DNA of 64,000 bases from Candidatus Vesicomyidisocius sp. Pext_18_S21 (lineage in GTDB: Bacteria; Pseudomonadota; Gammaproteobacteria; PS1; Pseudothioglobaceae), in NCBI GenBank assembly GCA_021730165.1, contig CP072535.1, positions 1 through 64,000 on the forward strand, given 5' to 3'. Both the position numbers and the translations under genes were made by a program. Every line of letters starts with the position of its first letter. Position 1 is the first letter of the stretch. Positions 40,085 through 50,806 of this stretch are shown in pieces. The notes below the pieces were generated by a model. That model made no database searches and was not told where the DNA came from. It was given only the letters and a program-made list of their open reading frames with translations.

Positions 40085-40195
40085 AAGAGCATGATGTGGT
40101 TGACTGCATCATAGGTGCTAGTGTAGAATTTGAGCCTATTTTTTTTAAAATATAAAGAAATAGGTTATTAATCTAAAAACATAGAGGACTTATTA

Positions 40196-41614
40196 ATGAA
40201 CTTAACAGAAAAGTATGATTTAGGTGTTGTTAAATGGTTTGCTATTATGGCAACTATTTACCTAGTAATAGGAACATTGCTTGGTGTATACATTGCTTCT
40301 GAATTAGCTTTCCCATTTCTTAATGATTTAGGTACAGATTTACCTTATTTTCAATTTGGTCGATTAAGACCTTTGCACACTAATTCTGTGATTTTTGGTT
40401 TTGCTGGATCAGCACTAATGGCGTCAGCTTTTTATATTGTACAACGTACTAATCAAACCCGTCTTTGGTCTAATAAAATGGCTTGGTTTACATTTTGGTC
40501 ATGGAATACTGTGATTGTTTTAGCGGTGATTACTCTACCTTTAGGTTTAACACAATCTAGGGAATATGCAGAGTTAGAATGGCCAATTGATATTTTGATT
40601 ACCTTAGCATGGGTTTCATATTTATATAATTTTATTATGACCATTCACATTCGTGATCGTAATAAAGTACCACATGTTTATGTGGCTAATTGGTTCTTTA
40701 TGGGTATGATGGTTATGGTTACTTATCTTCATGTGATTAACAATTTATCCATTCCAGTGAGTGCGTTTAAATCTTATTCAATTTTTTCTGGTGTACAGGA
40801 CGCGATGATTCAGTGGTGGTGGGGTCATAATGCTGTTGGGTTTTTTCTAACAGCAGGCTTTTTAGGTATTATGTATTATTTTGTGCCAAAACAAGCACAG
40901 CGTCCAATATATTCTTATCGTTTGTCGGTGATTCACTTTTGGGCATTGATGTTTGGTTATGTTTGGTTAGGTGCTCATCATCTACAATATACAGCATTAC
41001 CGGATTGGGCAGGCTCATTGGGTGCAACAATTTCATTAGCTATGATTATTCCATCATGGGGTGGCGCGCTTAATGGTATTTTAACGTTATCAGGTGCTTG
41101 GGATCGTTTACGTGAAGACTATATTTTACGTTTCTTGATTATGTCTTTAGCATTTTACGCCATGAGTACATTTGAAGGACCGGTTATGGCGGCGAAGACA
41201 GTTAATGCCTTGTCTCATTATACAGATTGGACGATTGGTCATGTACATTCTGGTGCATTGGGCTGGAATATTATGGTAGCAGCAGGAGCTATATATCACA
41301 TGATTGAGAAAATTTATAACGTGACAATGTCACAAAAACTCTTAGGTATTCATTTTTGGATACATACGATTGGAACAGTGGTTTATATTGTAGCGATGTG
41401 GGTATCAGGTATTATGCAAGGTCTTATGTGGAGAGCATATGATGAATACGGAACTTTGGCTTATACCTTTGCTGAGTCAGTATCAGCAATGCATCCTTAT
41501 TATGTTATGAGAGCTACAGGTGGTACATTAGTATTATTAGGCGCAATTATAATGTTAATTAATGTTTTGATGACTATTCGTAAATCAGGTTATGGTCAAA
41601 CAGCTAATGTATAA
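40196..41614 (+). CDS. ccoN: cbb3-type cytochrome c oxidase subunit I
   Basis: Catalytic subunit of the high-affinity C-type heme-copper oxidase. The 472-residue protein has about twelve helices; heme and CuB histidines are in [31 protein letters not shown], and [19 protein letters not shown]; the histidine-Tyr crosslink tyrosine lies in a late helix as in this class. Gene order ccoNOQP is complete. No ccoGHIS assembly genes nearby. Confidence 0.97.
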   Translation: MNLTEKYDLGVVKWFAIMATIYLVIGTLLGVYIASELAFPFLNDLGTDLPYFQFGRLRPLHTNSVIFGFAGSALMASAFYIVQRTNQTRLWSNKMAWFTFWSWNTVIVLAVITLPLGLTQSREYAELEWPIDILITLAWVSYLYNFIMTIHIRDRNKVPHVYVANWFFMGMMVMVTYLHVINNLSIPVSAFKSYSIFSGVQDAMIQWWWGHNAVGFFLTAGFLGIMYYFVPKQAQRPIYSYRLSVIHFWALMFGYVWLGAHHLQYTALPDWAGSLGATISLAMIIPSWGGALNGILTLSGAWDRLREDYILRFLIMSLAFYAMSTFEGPVMAAKTVNALSHYTDWTIGHVHSGALGWNIMVAAGAIYHMIEKIYNVTMSQKLLGIHFWIHTIGTVVYIVAMWVSGIMQGLMWRAYDEYGTLAYTFAESVSAMHPYYVMRATGGTLVLLGAIIMLINVLMTIRKSGYGQTANV

Positions 41615-41628
41615 AAAGGAAATTAACC

Positions 41629-42360
41629 ATGGTAAATAGAAAAGTAAAAGAGAGTTTACAGGTTAAGCTAGAGAAGAATATTTTTGGAATGTATTTGTTT
41701 ATGGCGCTATCAGTGTCATTAGCTGGTATTGTAGAAATTGTCCCTTTATTTACTAATCCTGAAGTAGTTAAGGATGAAGTGATTGCAGCTGATGGCAGTA
41801 TAAAAAGTTTATTATGGCTTCGTTCTAAAGGTCAAAGTTTATCTGATTGGAAACCTGGTGATGGTGTAAGGCCTTTGACTGCTTTAGAATTGGCTGGTCG
41901 TGATATTTATCAGCGTGAAGGTTGTTATTTATGTCACTCACAAATGATACGTCCGTTTAGAGATGAGAAAGAACGTTATGGTCATTTTTCTTTAGCAGTG
42001 GAATCAATATATGATCACCCATTTCAGTGGGGATCTAAAAGAACAGGACCTGACTTAGCGAGACTTGGCGGTAAATATTCTGATGAATGGCATATTTTGC
42101 ATTTACGTCATCCACAAGCAGTTGTACCAGAATCAGTCATGCCGAAATATCGTTTTTTAGAAAATGCTTTGGTTGATGGTGATGTAATTGCTACACATAT
42201 GACTGGTTTATCTAAAGTTGGTGTGCCTTATACAAAGGAAGATATTGTACAAGCACCATCCTTTGTTAAGGGAAAGAATGAAATGGATGCAATGGTGTCT
42301 TATTTGCAATCATTAGGTAATATGATTAAATTTGAAGATGGTGTGACTTACAGAGAGTAA
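41629..42360 (+). CDS. ccoO: cbb3-type cytochrome c oxidase subunit II (monoheme)
   Basis: Membrane-anchored monoheme cytochrome c subunit. The 243-residue product has one N-terminal helix ([22 protein letters not shown]), the heme motif CYLCH in [17 protein letters not shown] (about 101-105), and methionine-bearing segments SVMPKYRFL. Typical for CcoO. AAAAGGAAAT precedes the ATG; the stop overlaps the ccoQ start (TAATG). Confidence 0.97.
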   Translation: MVNRKVKESLQVKLEKNIFGMYLFMALSVSLAGIVEIVPLFTNPEVVKDEVIAADGSIKSLLWLRSKGQSLSDWKPGDGVRPLTALELAGRDIYQREGCYLCHSQMIRPFRDEKERYGHFSLAVESIYDHPFQWGSKRTGPDLARLGGKYSDEWHILHLRHPQAVVPESVMPKYRFLENALVDGDVIATHMTGLSKVGVPYTKEDIVQAPSFVKGKNEMDAMVSYLQSLGNMIKFEDGVTYRE

Positions 42361-42500
42361 TGACTTTGGTTGATAAAATTGGTGCTGTGATAGCAGTTGT
42401 TATATTTTTATTATTAGCTTTTTCTTATTTTTACGCTTTTAGACCAAAAAATAAGAAAAAATTTGAAGACTTACGTAACTTTGTAAATGATAAAGATTGA
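42360..42500 (+). CDS. ccoQ: cbb3-type oxidase small subunit CcoQ
   Basis: A 46-residue ORF with start overlapping the ccoO stop (TAATG). It has one hydrophobic helix (IGAVIAVVIFLLLAFSYFYA) followed by FRPKNKKKFEDL, matching the CcoQ/FixQ pattern (helix then a YRPKNKKxFE motif). CcoQ stabilises the cbb3 complex. Lies 18 bp before ccoP. Confidence 0.9.
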   Translation: MTLVDKIGAVIAVVIFLLLAFSYFYAFRPKNKKKFEDLRNFVNDKD

Positions 42501-42518
42501 GTTAAGAGGGAAAAAATA

Positions 42519-43421
42519 ATGAGTGAACAGAAAAATTCTTTCCCAGGTGAAAATAATACAGGGCATTTTTGGGATGAAGAAAATGATATTAGAGAGCTAA
42601 ATAATCGCCCACCAAGATGGTATATGTTGGCATTATATATGGGTACACTTGCTGTTATAGTTTATACGTTTTACTATCCAACTATTCCTTGGTTTGGTGA
42701 ACATAATAAAGGTTTTGCTAATTGGACACAAGTTAGTGAAATGAATGAAAGCATTGCTAAATTAGAGATTTATCGTGAAGAAAGGTTTGCTGATACTGAA
42801 AAAGCTATTGCTGAAAAATCATTAGAAGAAATTGTACTTGATGATGAGTTAAGAACTTATGCTATTAAGACCTCTAAAGTATTATTTGGTGATAATTGTT
42901 CGGCTTGTCACGGTGCTGCTGGTCAGGGTAATATAGGTTTTCCTGTTTTAGCTGATGATGATTGGTTATATGGAGGAAAATTAGAACAAATTAGTACTAG
43001 TATTACAAATGGACGAAAAGGAAGAATGCCAGCACGTATGCTTGGTATTTCAGATGCTGATGCTAGTACGTTAGCTACTTTCTTGATTGAAATAGGTAAG
43101 GGTAAAAAAGGGAATTCTGATCCTGCTTCTAAAGCACTATATATGAATAAAGGTTGTATTGCTTGTCATGGCCTTAATATGAAGGGTAATCAATTGTTAG
43201 GTAGTGTAAATTTAAGTGACGGTATTTATCGTTTTAAAGCAGATAATCAACATGCGTCAATTGTGCGTATAATTCTACATGGTGTAAATCAAGTAAATGA
43301 TCCATTAACGCAAGATGCCGTTATGCCATCATTTGGACATTCAAGTATTATCAATGCTGTACAAATTAAAAAACTTACTGTTTACGTGCATCAATTAGGT
43401 GGTGGTGTTACTGTTAAATAA
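42519..43421 (+). CDS. ccoP: cbb3-type cytochrome c oxidase subunit III (diheme)
   Basis: Diheme cytochrome c subunit feeding electrons to CcoN. The 300-residue product has one N-terminal helix (about 32-52; WYMLALYMGTLAVIVYTFYY) preceded by HFWDEENDIRELNNRPPRWW-type motif, and two heme sites CSACH (about 127-131) and CIACH (about 212-216), with distal methionines in GRMPARML and AVMPSFGH. AGAGGG precedes the ATG. Last gene of ccoNOQP; no clear terminator. Confidence 0.96.
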   Translation: MSEQKNSFPGENNTGHFWDEENDIRELNNRPPRWYMLALYMGTLAVIVYTFYYPTIPWFGEHNKGFANWTQVSEMNESIAKLEIYREERFADTEKAIAEKSLEEIVLDDELRTYAIKTSKVLFGDNCSACHGAAGQGNIGFPVLADDDWLYGGKLEQISTSITNGRKGRMPARMLGISDADASTLATFLIEIGKGKKGNSDPASKALYMNKGCIACHGLNMKGNQLLGSVNLSDGIYRFKADNQHASIVRIILHGVNQVNDPLTQDAVMPSFGHSSIINAVQIKKLTVYVHQLGGGVTVK

Positions 43422-43535
43422 AATACTTAACAAGTCCTTATAATATATTTCAAGAAATTAGTAATATTTTTTTGTTTAAAAGCTATTTTTTTTTTAAAAT
43501 TTTGTTATCTTTGTAGGTATAATTCTATTTTCAAT

Positions 43536-43611
43536 GCCGAAGTAGCATAGTTGGTAGTGCAACTGATTTGTAATCAGTAGGTCGCCAGTTCGAGTCCGGC
43601 CTTCGGCACCA
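43536..43611 (+). tRNA. tRNA-Thr (anticodon TGT)
   Basis: 76 nt with encoded CCA. Acceptor GCCGAAG/CTTCGGC pairs perfectly, D arm GCATAGTTGGTAGTGC, anticodon arm CTGATTTGTAATCAG with anticodon TGT (codon ACA), T arm GCCAGTTCGAGTCCGGC. A TATAAT at 43518-43523 lies 12 nt upstream and is a likely -10 box, so it probably has its own promoter. Confidence 0.97.
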
Positions 43612-43996
43612 TATTTACGAGTAGGACTATATATATATGTTATATATATGTAGTAATTAGGTTGTTTTTTATTTTAAAATTGTTTTTATTGAACATCCTA
43701 TCCTCCGTTAAATATTATTTTTAGATACAGTTACAACTATGATAGATAAGGTAAATTATTTTGGTTGTAAAAGTAAAGAAAAGTTATACATAAATATTTT
43801 TATATTGTTAACGGAATATCTGTAAACAGTCAAAAAAGAAAGTAAGATTAAATTTATTTATGAGAAATTAAATTATATGAAAATTAGAGTAATCTTATAA
43901 AAATTTAGACATTTTCTTTTACTATATATCAATACTAGTTTTATTAGTAGTTGTATATAGACTTAAATTTAATTAATTCCTAGCCATATAGAAAAA
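43612..43996. other. Intergenic gap tRNA-Thr to lolA (385 bp)
   Basis: No gene recognised. Just after the tRNA an imperfect TA-rich inverted repeat (about 43627-43654) could form a hairpin. A nested imperfect hairpin CTATATA...TATATAG (43922-43928/43954-43960) with inner TACTA/TAGTA is near the lolA end. Otherwise only AT-rich DNA. Confidence 0.5.
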
Positions 43997-44007
43997 CTAT
44001 TCTATAT
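43986..44007 (-). terminator. Hairpin over the lolA stop codon
   Basis: ATATAGAA (43986-43993) and TTCTATAT (44000-44007), 8-bp arms, loop 6 that contains the lolA stop (43997-43999). No U-tract follows on the lolA transcript. Same arrangement as at dnaN, trxB and purD. Confidence 0.4.
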
Positions 44008-44569
44008 CAAATCCTATTTTAAGATTTAGTTCAAAAGCATTTGATTCAATAATTGGGTTGATAATTATTGAATCAAATGTTAGTAAAATTGTTTGATTTA
44101 GTTTATTATTAAGACTAATAGCTTTCAGCATGTTATTTTTTAGGCCAAAACTTAATTGGTTAGTTTGTTGAGTTTTATACCAATTAATTTTATCTTTTGT
44201 GTGTGTATATTGGGGTATATGATTGTTATCGATAGGTCGATTAATAAACCAATATAATGGAGTTTGTGTTAAGTTAGTTGTTGATATCAAACTAGCTTGT
44301 TTTAATTCAACATCAACTAGCCACAGTTTAGTATTATTTAACAGTAGTATTTGCTCGTTTGGCACTAGCGTATGCCAAATTAGTTGTTTCGGACGTTTAA
44401 ATAATAATGTGCCAGAAGATTTAGTTAATAGCGTACCTGTGTTGTTATAGGTATGTTGTGTAAAGTTAGCACTTAGACGTTCAAATGAGCTAAAAAAATT
44501 AGAGAAATCATAGTTGCTATTGGCAAAACTAGAAAATACAAGTATTAAAGTGCTTATAAATTTAGTCAT
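43997..44569 (-). CDS. lolA: Outer-membrane lipoprotein carrier protein LolA
   Basis: Periplasmic carrier that moves lipoproteins from LolCDE to LolB. The 190-residue product has a signal peptide (MTKFISTLILVFSSFANS), then LSANFTQHTYNNTGTLLTKSSGTLLFKRPKQLIW, typical of LolA (Q-x-x-G-x-L-x-x-x-RP). Length fits (about 200). It overlaps the ftsK 3' end by 8 nt, the conserved ftsK-lolA order. A strong hairpin lies inside its last 70 bp. Confidence 0.9.
   Translation of the reverse strand: MTKFISTLILVFSSFANSNYDFSNFFSSFERLSANFTQHTYNNTGTLLTKSSGTLLFKRPKQLIWHTLVPNEQILLLNNTKLWLVDVELKQASLISTTNLTQTPLYWFINRPIDNNHIPQYTHTKDKINWYKTQQTNQLSFGLKNNMLKAISLNNKLNQTILLTFDSIIINPIIESNAFELNLKIGFDIE
44038..44079. repeat. 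Inverted repeat with 17-bp arms inside lolA
   Basis: CATTTGATTCAATAATT (44038-44054) and AATTATTGAATCAAATG (44063-44079) are perfect complements around GGGTTGAT. Wholly within the 3' coding part of lolA, encoding roughly TFDSIIINPIIESN, without breaking the frame. Could act as a transcript-end hairpin or be a mutational scar. Confidence 0.9.
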
Positions 44570-46847
44570 TATTAGGTATAGGTATAGGTGCTAATACTTG
44601 GCGATTTCCAGCGTTGTTTATACTGCTTACTATACCACTAGCTTCCATGTCTTCAATAATAAGAGCTGCACGGTTGTAACCAATTCGCATACGTCGTTGT
44701 AGACTAGAAATTGAAGCACGCCGTGATAAAATTACAATTTTCACAGCTTTATCATATAAAACATCAAGCTCACCTGATATGTTTGATATTTTATTTAAGT
44801 CTTGTAGATTATTTGATTTACTATGAGTGTTAAGAATATCATCTAGATAATTAGTTTCATAGTTATCTTTTAAAAAATTAACCACGCGTTCAACCTCACC
44901 ATCGTCAACAAAGGCACCATGTATGCGAATAAGGTGTGACATACCTGGTGTCATATATAGCATATCACCCATACCGAGTAATTGTTCAGCTCCACTTTGG
45001 TCAAGAATGGTGCGTGAATCAACTTTTGAAGAGACTTTGAAAGCAATACGTGTGGGTATATTAGATTTGATTAGACCAGTAATAACATCTACACTTGGAC
45101 GTTGTGTGGCAATAATAATGTGAATACCTGCAGCTCGTGATTTTTGTGCTAAACGTATAATAAGTGCCTCAACACGTTTAGCTTTGGTACGATCTTCTTG
45201 GGCTAGTATGCCAAGCATATCAGCATATTCATCAATAACTATCATAATCATAGGTAATGCTTCTAACTCAGTTATTGTTTTACTTTCATTAGTAGTATTT
45301 TGATTAAATAACGGATAAAGCAAAGCTTTTCCATTATTTTTAGATTTTTTTAGCTTTTTATTAAAGCCTTCAATATGACGTACTCCAAATTTAGCTAATA
45401 ATGAATAACGTCGTTCCATTTCATTAACACACCAGCACAAGGTAGAAGCTGCTTGGTTCATATCTGTTACAACAGGTGTGAGTAAGTGTGGAATGTCAGC
45501 ATAACAAGCTAGTTCAACAATTTTAGGGTCAATCATAATAATACGTACTTCTTTTGGCTTAGCTTTGAAGAGTACACTTAGGATCATCGTATTTAGTCCA
45601 ACTGATTTTCCCATACCAGTTGCACCAGAAACGAGCAAGTGTGGCATTTTTGTTAGATTGGTAATAATTGGAATACCGTTAATATCTTTACCTAAACCCA
45701 TAGTTAAGACAGAATCAGATTTAATAAAATTTTCCGAAGCAAAAATTTCTTTAAGATTGATTATTTCACGTTGTGTATTTGGGATTTCTAAGCCAATAAC
45801 AGCCTTTCCAGGGATGATATCAACAATACGTACACTTTTAACTAATAAAGCACGTGCTAAGTCTTTATTAAGATTTATAATTTGACTAACTTTAATTCCA
45901 GGAGCAAGTGAAAGTTCAAATTGAGTGACGACAGGACCAGGGGTGACTGTGGTAACTAAAATATCAAAACCAAATTCTTTAAGTTTCACTTCAACTTGGC
46001 GTGACATGTTTTCTAGTGTTTCTTTAGAGTATCCAGTGGTGTTGATACTTGGCTCATCAAGTAAGTTTAAATTTGGCAAACCAGTTGTGGTTATCGTATT
46101 AAATAGATTAGAGGAAATATTTTTTTTAAAACTTTTATTTGGTTTTTTCTTGCTTTTTTTTATTTCTCTACGTATGCTAGTTTTAGCACTTGATTGTTTA
46201 ATGGGGGTAGAAATTTTTATAGCTTTTTTAGTTTTAATTTGTGTTCTAATATCACGTATTTTTCTAAAAAGATTATTTAATATATTATTAGTAAAGGAGA
46301 AAATATTATTCCATGAATAGCTGCTGATAATGCTAAAACTAATCATTATAATACTGAGATAAATAATTAGTGATGCAGAACCAAATACAACACTAAAATA
46401 ACGATGTATACTAACGCCAATATAGCCACCAGATGCGCCTATATCTGTAAAGTTTTGAACTAAAAACGCCGCACTAAAAGTAATTAGTGTCACTAATGAA
46501 ATAAAACGAATAGCAATTGTTAAGTATTTTGACTTCTTTTGTTCAGTATTTTTGTGGATTTTCCATCCTAACCATATCAGTGAGACTGGTATTAAATAAG
46601 CACTATAACCTAAGTTAGATAAAGAGATATCACTTAAATATGCACCAAATACACCAGCAAGGTTAGCAACTGGTGCAATTAGAGCAACGTTACCTGACCA
46701 AGGGTTTTCATTAGCAGAATAGGTAACTAAGGCGGATAAAAAAATAAGACCTATGGTACTTAAAAAGATAAATAGTATTTCACTGGCTATTTTAGTACGA
46801 GGTTTTTGTGGGTATCTTTTTGTACTTATTTTTTTATTCTTTTTCAA
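44562..46847 (-). CDS. ftsK: DNA translocase FtsK
   Basis: Septal DNA pump that clears the terminus and activates XerCD at dif. The 761-residue product has four N-terminal membrane helices, a short lysine-rich linker, the beta domain, Walker A GATGMGKS (about 410-417), Walker B MIMIVIDEYADM, QRPSVDVITG, and the C-terminal gamma winged helix SRRASISSLQRRMRIGYNRAA. The linker is far shorter than in E. coli FtsK (1329), as in most bacteria. Coupled to lolA. Confidence 0.97.
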   Translation of the reverse strand: MKKNKKISTKRYPQKPRTKIASEILFIFLSTIGLIFLSALVTYSANENPWSGNVALIAPVANLAGVFGAYLSDISLSNLGYSAYLIPVSLIWLGWKIHKNTEQKKSKYLTIAIRFISLVTLITFSAAFLVQNFTDIGASGGYIGVSIHRYFSVVFGSASLIIYLSIIMISFSIISSYSWNNIFSFTNNILNNLFRKIRDIRTQIKTKKAIKISTPIKQSSAKTSIRREIKKSKKKPNKSFKKNISSNLFNTITTTGLPNLNLLDEPSINTTGYSKETLENMSRQVEVKLKEFGFDILVTTVTPGPVVTQFELSLAPGIKVSQIINLNKDLARALLVKSVRIVDIIPGKAVIGLEIPNTQREIINLKEIFASENFIKSDSVLTMGLGKDINGIPIITNLTKMPHLLVSGATGMGKSVGLNTMILSVLFKAKPKEVRIIMIDPKIVELACYADIPHLLTPVVTDMNQAASTLCWCVNEMERRYSLLAKFGVRHIEGFNKKLKKSKNNGKALLYPLFNQNTTNESKTITELEALPMIMIVIDEYADMLGILAQEDRTKAKRVEALIIRLAQKSRAAGIHIIIATQRPSVDVITGLIKSNIPTRIAFKVSSKVDSRTILDQSGAEQLLGMGDMLYMTPGMSHLIRIHGAFVDDGEVERVVNFLKDNYETNYLDDILNTHSKSNNLQDLNKISNISGELDVLYDKAVKIVILSRRASISSLQRRMRIGYNRAALIIEDMEASGIVSSINNAGNRQVLAPIPIPNND

Positions 46848-46886
46848 GGTGGTTTATAATATTTAGAATGTATTCATAAAGTATAA

Positions 46887-47857
<971 letters not shown>

Positions 47858-47890
47858 AATCTACTATTTATGCTCTGTAAAAAGTATAAA

Positions 47891-47966
47891 GGCCACATAG
47901 CTCAGTTGGTAGAGCAAGGGACTGAAAATCCCTGTGTCCCTAGTTCAATTCTAGGTGTGGCCACCA
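47891..47966 (+). tRNA. tRNA-Phe (anticodon GAA)
   Basis: 76 nt with encoded CCA. Acceptor GGCCACA/TGTGGCC, D arm GCTCAGTTGGTAGAGC, anticodon stem GGGAC/... with GGGACTGAAAATCCC giving anticodon GAA, T arm CCTAGTTCAATTCTAGG. A possible -10 TATAAT is 31 nt upstream. Confidence 0.97.
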
Positions 47967-48453
47967 TATTTATTTGACTGGATTAAGTGTTCTTTTATTA
48001 AGACTAGTTAGAGAATTCTATTTTCGTAAAATATTAATTTTGTTTTATCACGAAATTAAAGATTATTTTTTTGTTATAAGTAGATTGAAAGTTTAACAGT
48101 ATGAATAATTAATACTGTTTTTATGATATAATATTATTATGTCGCCCTTAAGAAATACTCTCCTTAAGAGATAAGTTGGCGACATACTTTGTTTTAGATT
48201 ATATATTTTTATCGTTAGATATAACTTCATAACTAGAAGTTGGTTATTAAGTTATGTTTCCTAACTAGAAGTAGTTATTTTAAGGGAGTGTATCCTTATT
48301 TGTAAGGATATTCAGAATCAATATTCACAATGACTTTGTTTAATCAATCATAAAAGTTAATGATGTTTTTCAATACATTAGACATTAGATATAGTATTTT
48401 TGTATGTGTGATTATGTGTGATATAAAAGACTTTTAATTGTAATTGTAATTCA
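47967..48453. other. Structured intergenic gap tRNA-Phe to pyrB (487 bp)
   Basis: No protein gene seen. It contains a long hairpin (48138-48186), two direct repeats TAACTAGAAGT (48230-48240 and 48262-48272, 32 bp apart), a stem AACTTC/GAAGTT (48223-48241), and ATCCTTA/TAAGGAT (about 48292-48309). The density of structure is higher than in other gaps and could mark an unrecognised small RNA or a pyrB 3' end region. Confidence 0.4.
48138..48186. other. Long hairpin, candidate structured RNA or terminator
   Basis: Outer arms TATGTCGCC (48138-48146) and GGCGACATA (48178-48186) are perfect and GC-rich for this genome. Inside, two copies of CTTAAG (48147-48152, 48163-48168), being self-complementary, can extend the stem. 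No strong T-run follows. No match to known RNA families that I recognise (not tmRNA, 6S, SRP or RNase P). Confidence 0.4.
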
Positions 48454-49413
48454 TTATTTGTTAGCTAGAATTTGCATAACTGCCATACGTATTGCAATAC
48501 CATCAGTAACTTGTTGCAATATGATTGATTGGTTGCCATCAGCTACGATTGAGTCAATTTCAACCCCACGATTAATTGGACCTGGATGCATAACAATAGC
48601 ATCAGATTTTGTTAGTGCTAGACGTTTTGGCGTGAGTCCAAAACTATTAAAGTATTCTTGTTCATTAGGGATATTAGCCTCAATCATACGTTCTTTTTGA
48701 AGTCTTAATACTATCACTACATCGCAATCTTTAAGTCCCGCTTCAATATGATCAAAACAACTGACTTCTGAACAAGGTTCTGAGTTGTATTGTAAGATTT
48801 TTGGGGCAATAAGACGGATATCAGTTGTTCCTAGAGTTTTAAGTGCTTGAATGCCAGAGTGCGCCACACGTGAATGAATAATATCACCTACAATAGCGAC
48901 TGATAAGTTTTCAAATGTTTTTTTATGTTGGCGAATACTAAGCATATCAAGTAGTGCTTGGGTTGGGTGAGCGTTAATACCGTCACCTGCGTTTAGAATG
49001 GAGACACCTTCTAGGTATTTTGCTACATGGTGTGGTAAGCCATTTTGTTTGTGCCGAATCACGAACATGTCAATTTGCATGGCTTTAAGTGTTCGCATTG
49101 TATCAAGTAAGTCTTCATTTTTTTTGAGTGCTGAGTTAGCAAGGTCAACGTTAATAACATTGGCACTACTTCTCATTGCGGCAATTTCAAATGTGTTTCG
49201 TGTTCGTGTTGATGGTTCAAAGAATAAATTAGCAATGGACATATCATCAAGTGCTTTGGATTTTTTTAAGTTACCAGAGGCATCAATTAGGCTGTCAGCT
49301 TTATCAAGAATATGAGTTAAATGTTGTTTGGAAAGACCTTCAAGTCCTAATAGATGAATTAATTTACCAGAGTCGTTTAGTTGAATATGGTTACTAATCA
49401 AATTTTTTTTCAT
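48454..49413 (-). CDS. pyrB: Aspartate carbamoyltransferase catalytic subunit
   Basis: Forms carbamoyl-aspartate in pyrimidine synthesis. The 319-residue product has the carbamoyl-phosphate motif FFEPSTRTRNTFEIA, aspartate site RHKQNGLPHHVAK, GDGINAHPTQALLDM, and HPGPINRGVEI. This is the long-spaced class that lacks a required PyrI; no pyrI is nearby. Its start lies inside the 3' end of ruvX (20-bp overlap). Confidence 0.96.
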   Translation of the reverse strand: MKKNLISNHIQLNDSGKLIHLLGLEGLSKQHLTHILDKADSLIDASGNLKKSKALDDMSIANLFFEPSTRTRNTFEIAAMRSSANVINVDLANSALKKNEDLLDTMRTLKAMQIDMFVIRHKQNGLPHHVAKYLEGVSILNAGDGINAHPTQALLDMLSIRQHKKTFENLSVAIVGDIIHSRVAHSGIQALKTLGTTDIRLIAPKILQYNSEPCSEVSCFDHIEAGLKDCDVVIVLRLQKERMIEANIPNEQEYFNSFGLTPKRLALTKSDAIVMHPGPINRGVEIDSIVADGNQSIILQQVTDGIAIRMAVMQILANK

Positions 49414-49822
49414 TGAGCCATGTTTGTAATATTAATTGTGATGATTGTTTGTCAACATTACCACGTTTTGCATTGTGATGATAATGATTGTATTTTAGAA
49501 GTTTTTTTGCTTCATTTGAAGATAAATATTCATCAATAAACTCAACTTTAATTTGGTAACGATTTTTTAATTTTTTTCCGAATGATTTGGCAATAAAAGT
49601 CATTATTTGTTCTTTTCCTTGTTGGTCAAATGGCAATCCCACAACAAATAGCTTAATATTATGACTATTGATAACTTCATCAAGTGCAACCCAATTAGTT
49701 GAATTGTTTTTATGATGTTTAATCACCGCAATACCTGTTGCTCGCATTGTTAAACTATTGGCTATTGCAACACCAGTTCTTTTAGTTCCAATATCAAACC
49801 CTAAATAAGTATTAATATTCAT
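49394..49822 (-). CDS. ruvX: Putative Holliday junction resolvase YqgF/RuvX
   Basis: RNase H-like fold protein implicated in 16S rRNA 5' processing and junction resolution. The 142-residue product starts GFDIGTKRTGVAIANS (family GxDxGxKRxGxA), has VVGLPFDQQG and the late acidic segment FIDEYLSSNEAKKLL. Length typical (138 in E. coli). Overlaps pyrB, a gammaproteobacterial order (ruvX-pyrB). Upstream it overlaps the end of the mltB relic by 4 nt. Confidence 0.93.
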   Translation of the reverse strand: MNINTYLGFDIGTKRTGVAIANSLTMRATGIAVIKHHKNNSTNWVALDEVINSHNIKLFVVGLPFDQQGKEQIMTFIAKSFGKKLKNRYQIKVEFIDEYLSSNEAKKLLKYNHYHHNAKRGNVDKQSSQLILQTWLNEKKFD

Positions 49823-50794
49823 CGTAGTTGTTGTAATAATTGATAGCCAACATAGCCATCAATCGGTAGGTTATTTGTTTTTTGATATGCTTTTGTTGCG
49901 AAACGAGTTTTTTGTCCTGATATACCATCAGGTTCACCTGTATTAAAGCCTAGTTTATTTAGCGTGTTTTGAATGTATTTAATATTATCATTACTAAGCG
50001 AAGGTTCGGTAATAGGTTTCGCAAATAATTCATTTAGGCCTATTAAACGATCAGATAAACGTCCTACAGATAGTGCATATAGAATTGAGTGATTCCACCT
50101 AAGAATAGCATGAAAATTTCGATAAATTAAAAATGCTGGACCATTATAGCCCATTGGTAATATGAGAGAGGCCTGCATCCTTGAGTTGGGAAGATTAGCG
50201 TTATTTATCATACGTATACCTAAGATTTGCTATTTATTTACTGTTTTTTTAGTATTCAAATTTGCTAGTTGGTAGTTAAAATCTTTAGGAATATTAACCT
50301 CACGTCCCCAACGTTCTCCTTGATGCCAGCCAATATTTTTTAGAAAATATGCTGTACTGGCAAAGATATCTTTCTTGTGTATGCCATAAGTCAATTTTTC
50401 CAACATTTTTACCATAATTAGTTTCTAAGCCCCAAAGAGCTATAATAACATGAGGCGATACGCCGTATTTTTTATGATTTTCTTGTAAGAATTTATGGTA
50501 TTGTTTAAGTTTTATTAAACCTTTATCAAGTCTATCCTGACTCACTCTTGAGTTTAGATAATGCCAAAAGTTAAGGTTAAATTCTGCTTGCTTGCGGTCA
50601 TATTCTAAGACTTTAGGATTTGGTGTTAAATCATTAAAAGCATTGTTAATCGTAGTTTGTGAAACGCCTAATTGAATTGCTTTGCGGTGAATATCATTCA
50701 AGAACTGTGTAAAACTATGCGTATTAGATGTCTCTTGGGTATCATTTGTATACGCAGGTAATGCTAACAACAAACTGAAAATAAATTTTAACAT
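49819..50794 (-). pseudogene. mltB: Broken membrane-bound lytic transglycosylase B (mltB)
   Basis: The first 164 codons (from ATG 50794) give a signal peptide and the MltB N-terminal region up to the catalytic glutamate in LWGLETNYGKNVG. The sequence then jumps to KIDLW (near 50393-50405), as if about 65 family residues were deleted. Near 50370-50382 the frame shifts, continuing with KKDIFASTAYFLKNIGW and GERWGREVNIPKDF. A TAG at 50230-50232 replaces what is usually Trp (NK-stop-QILGIR), then the same frame goes on with SLILPMGYNGPAFL and a C-terminal peptidoglycan-binding domain. Three lesions make an active protein unlikely. Confidence 0.9.
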
Positions 50795-50806
50795 GTCAAA
50801 ATTATA

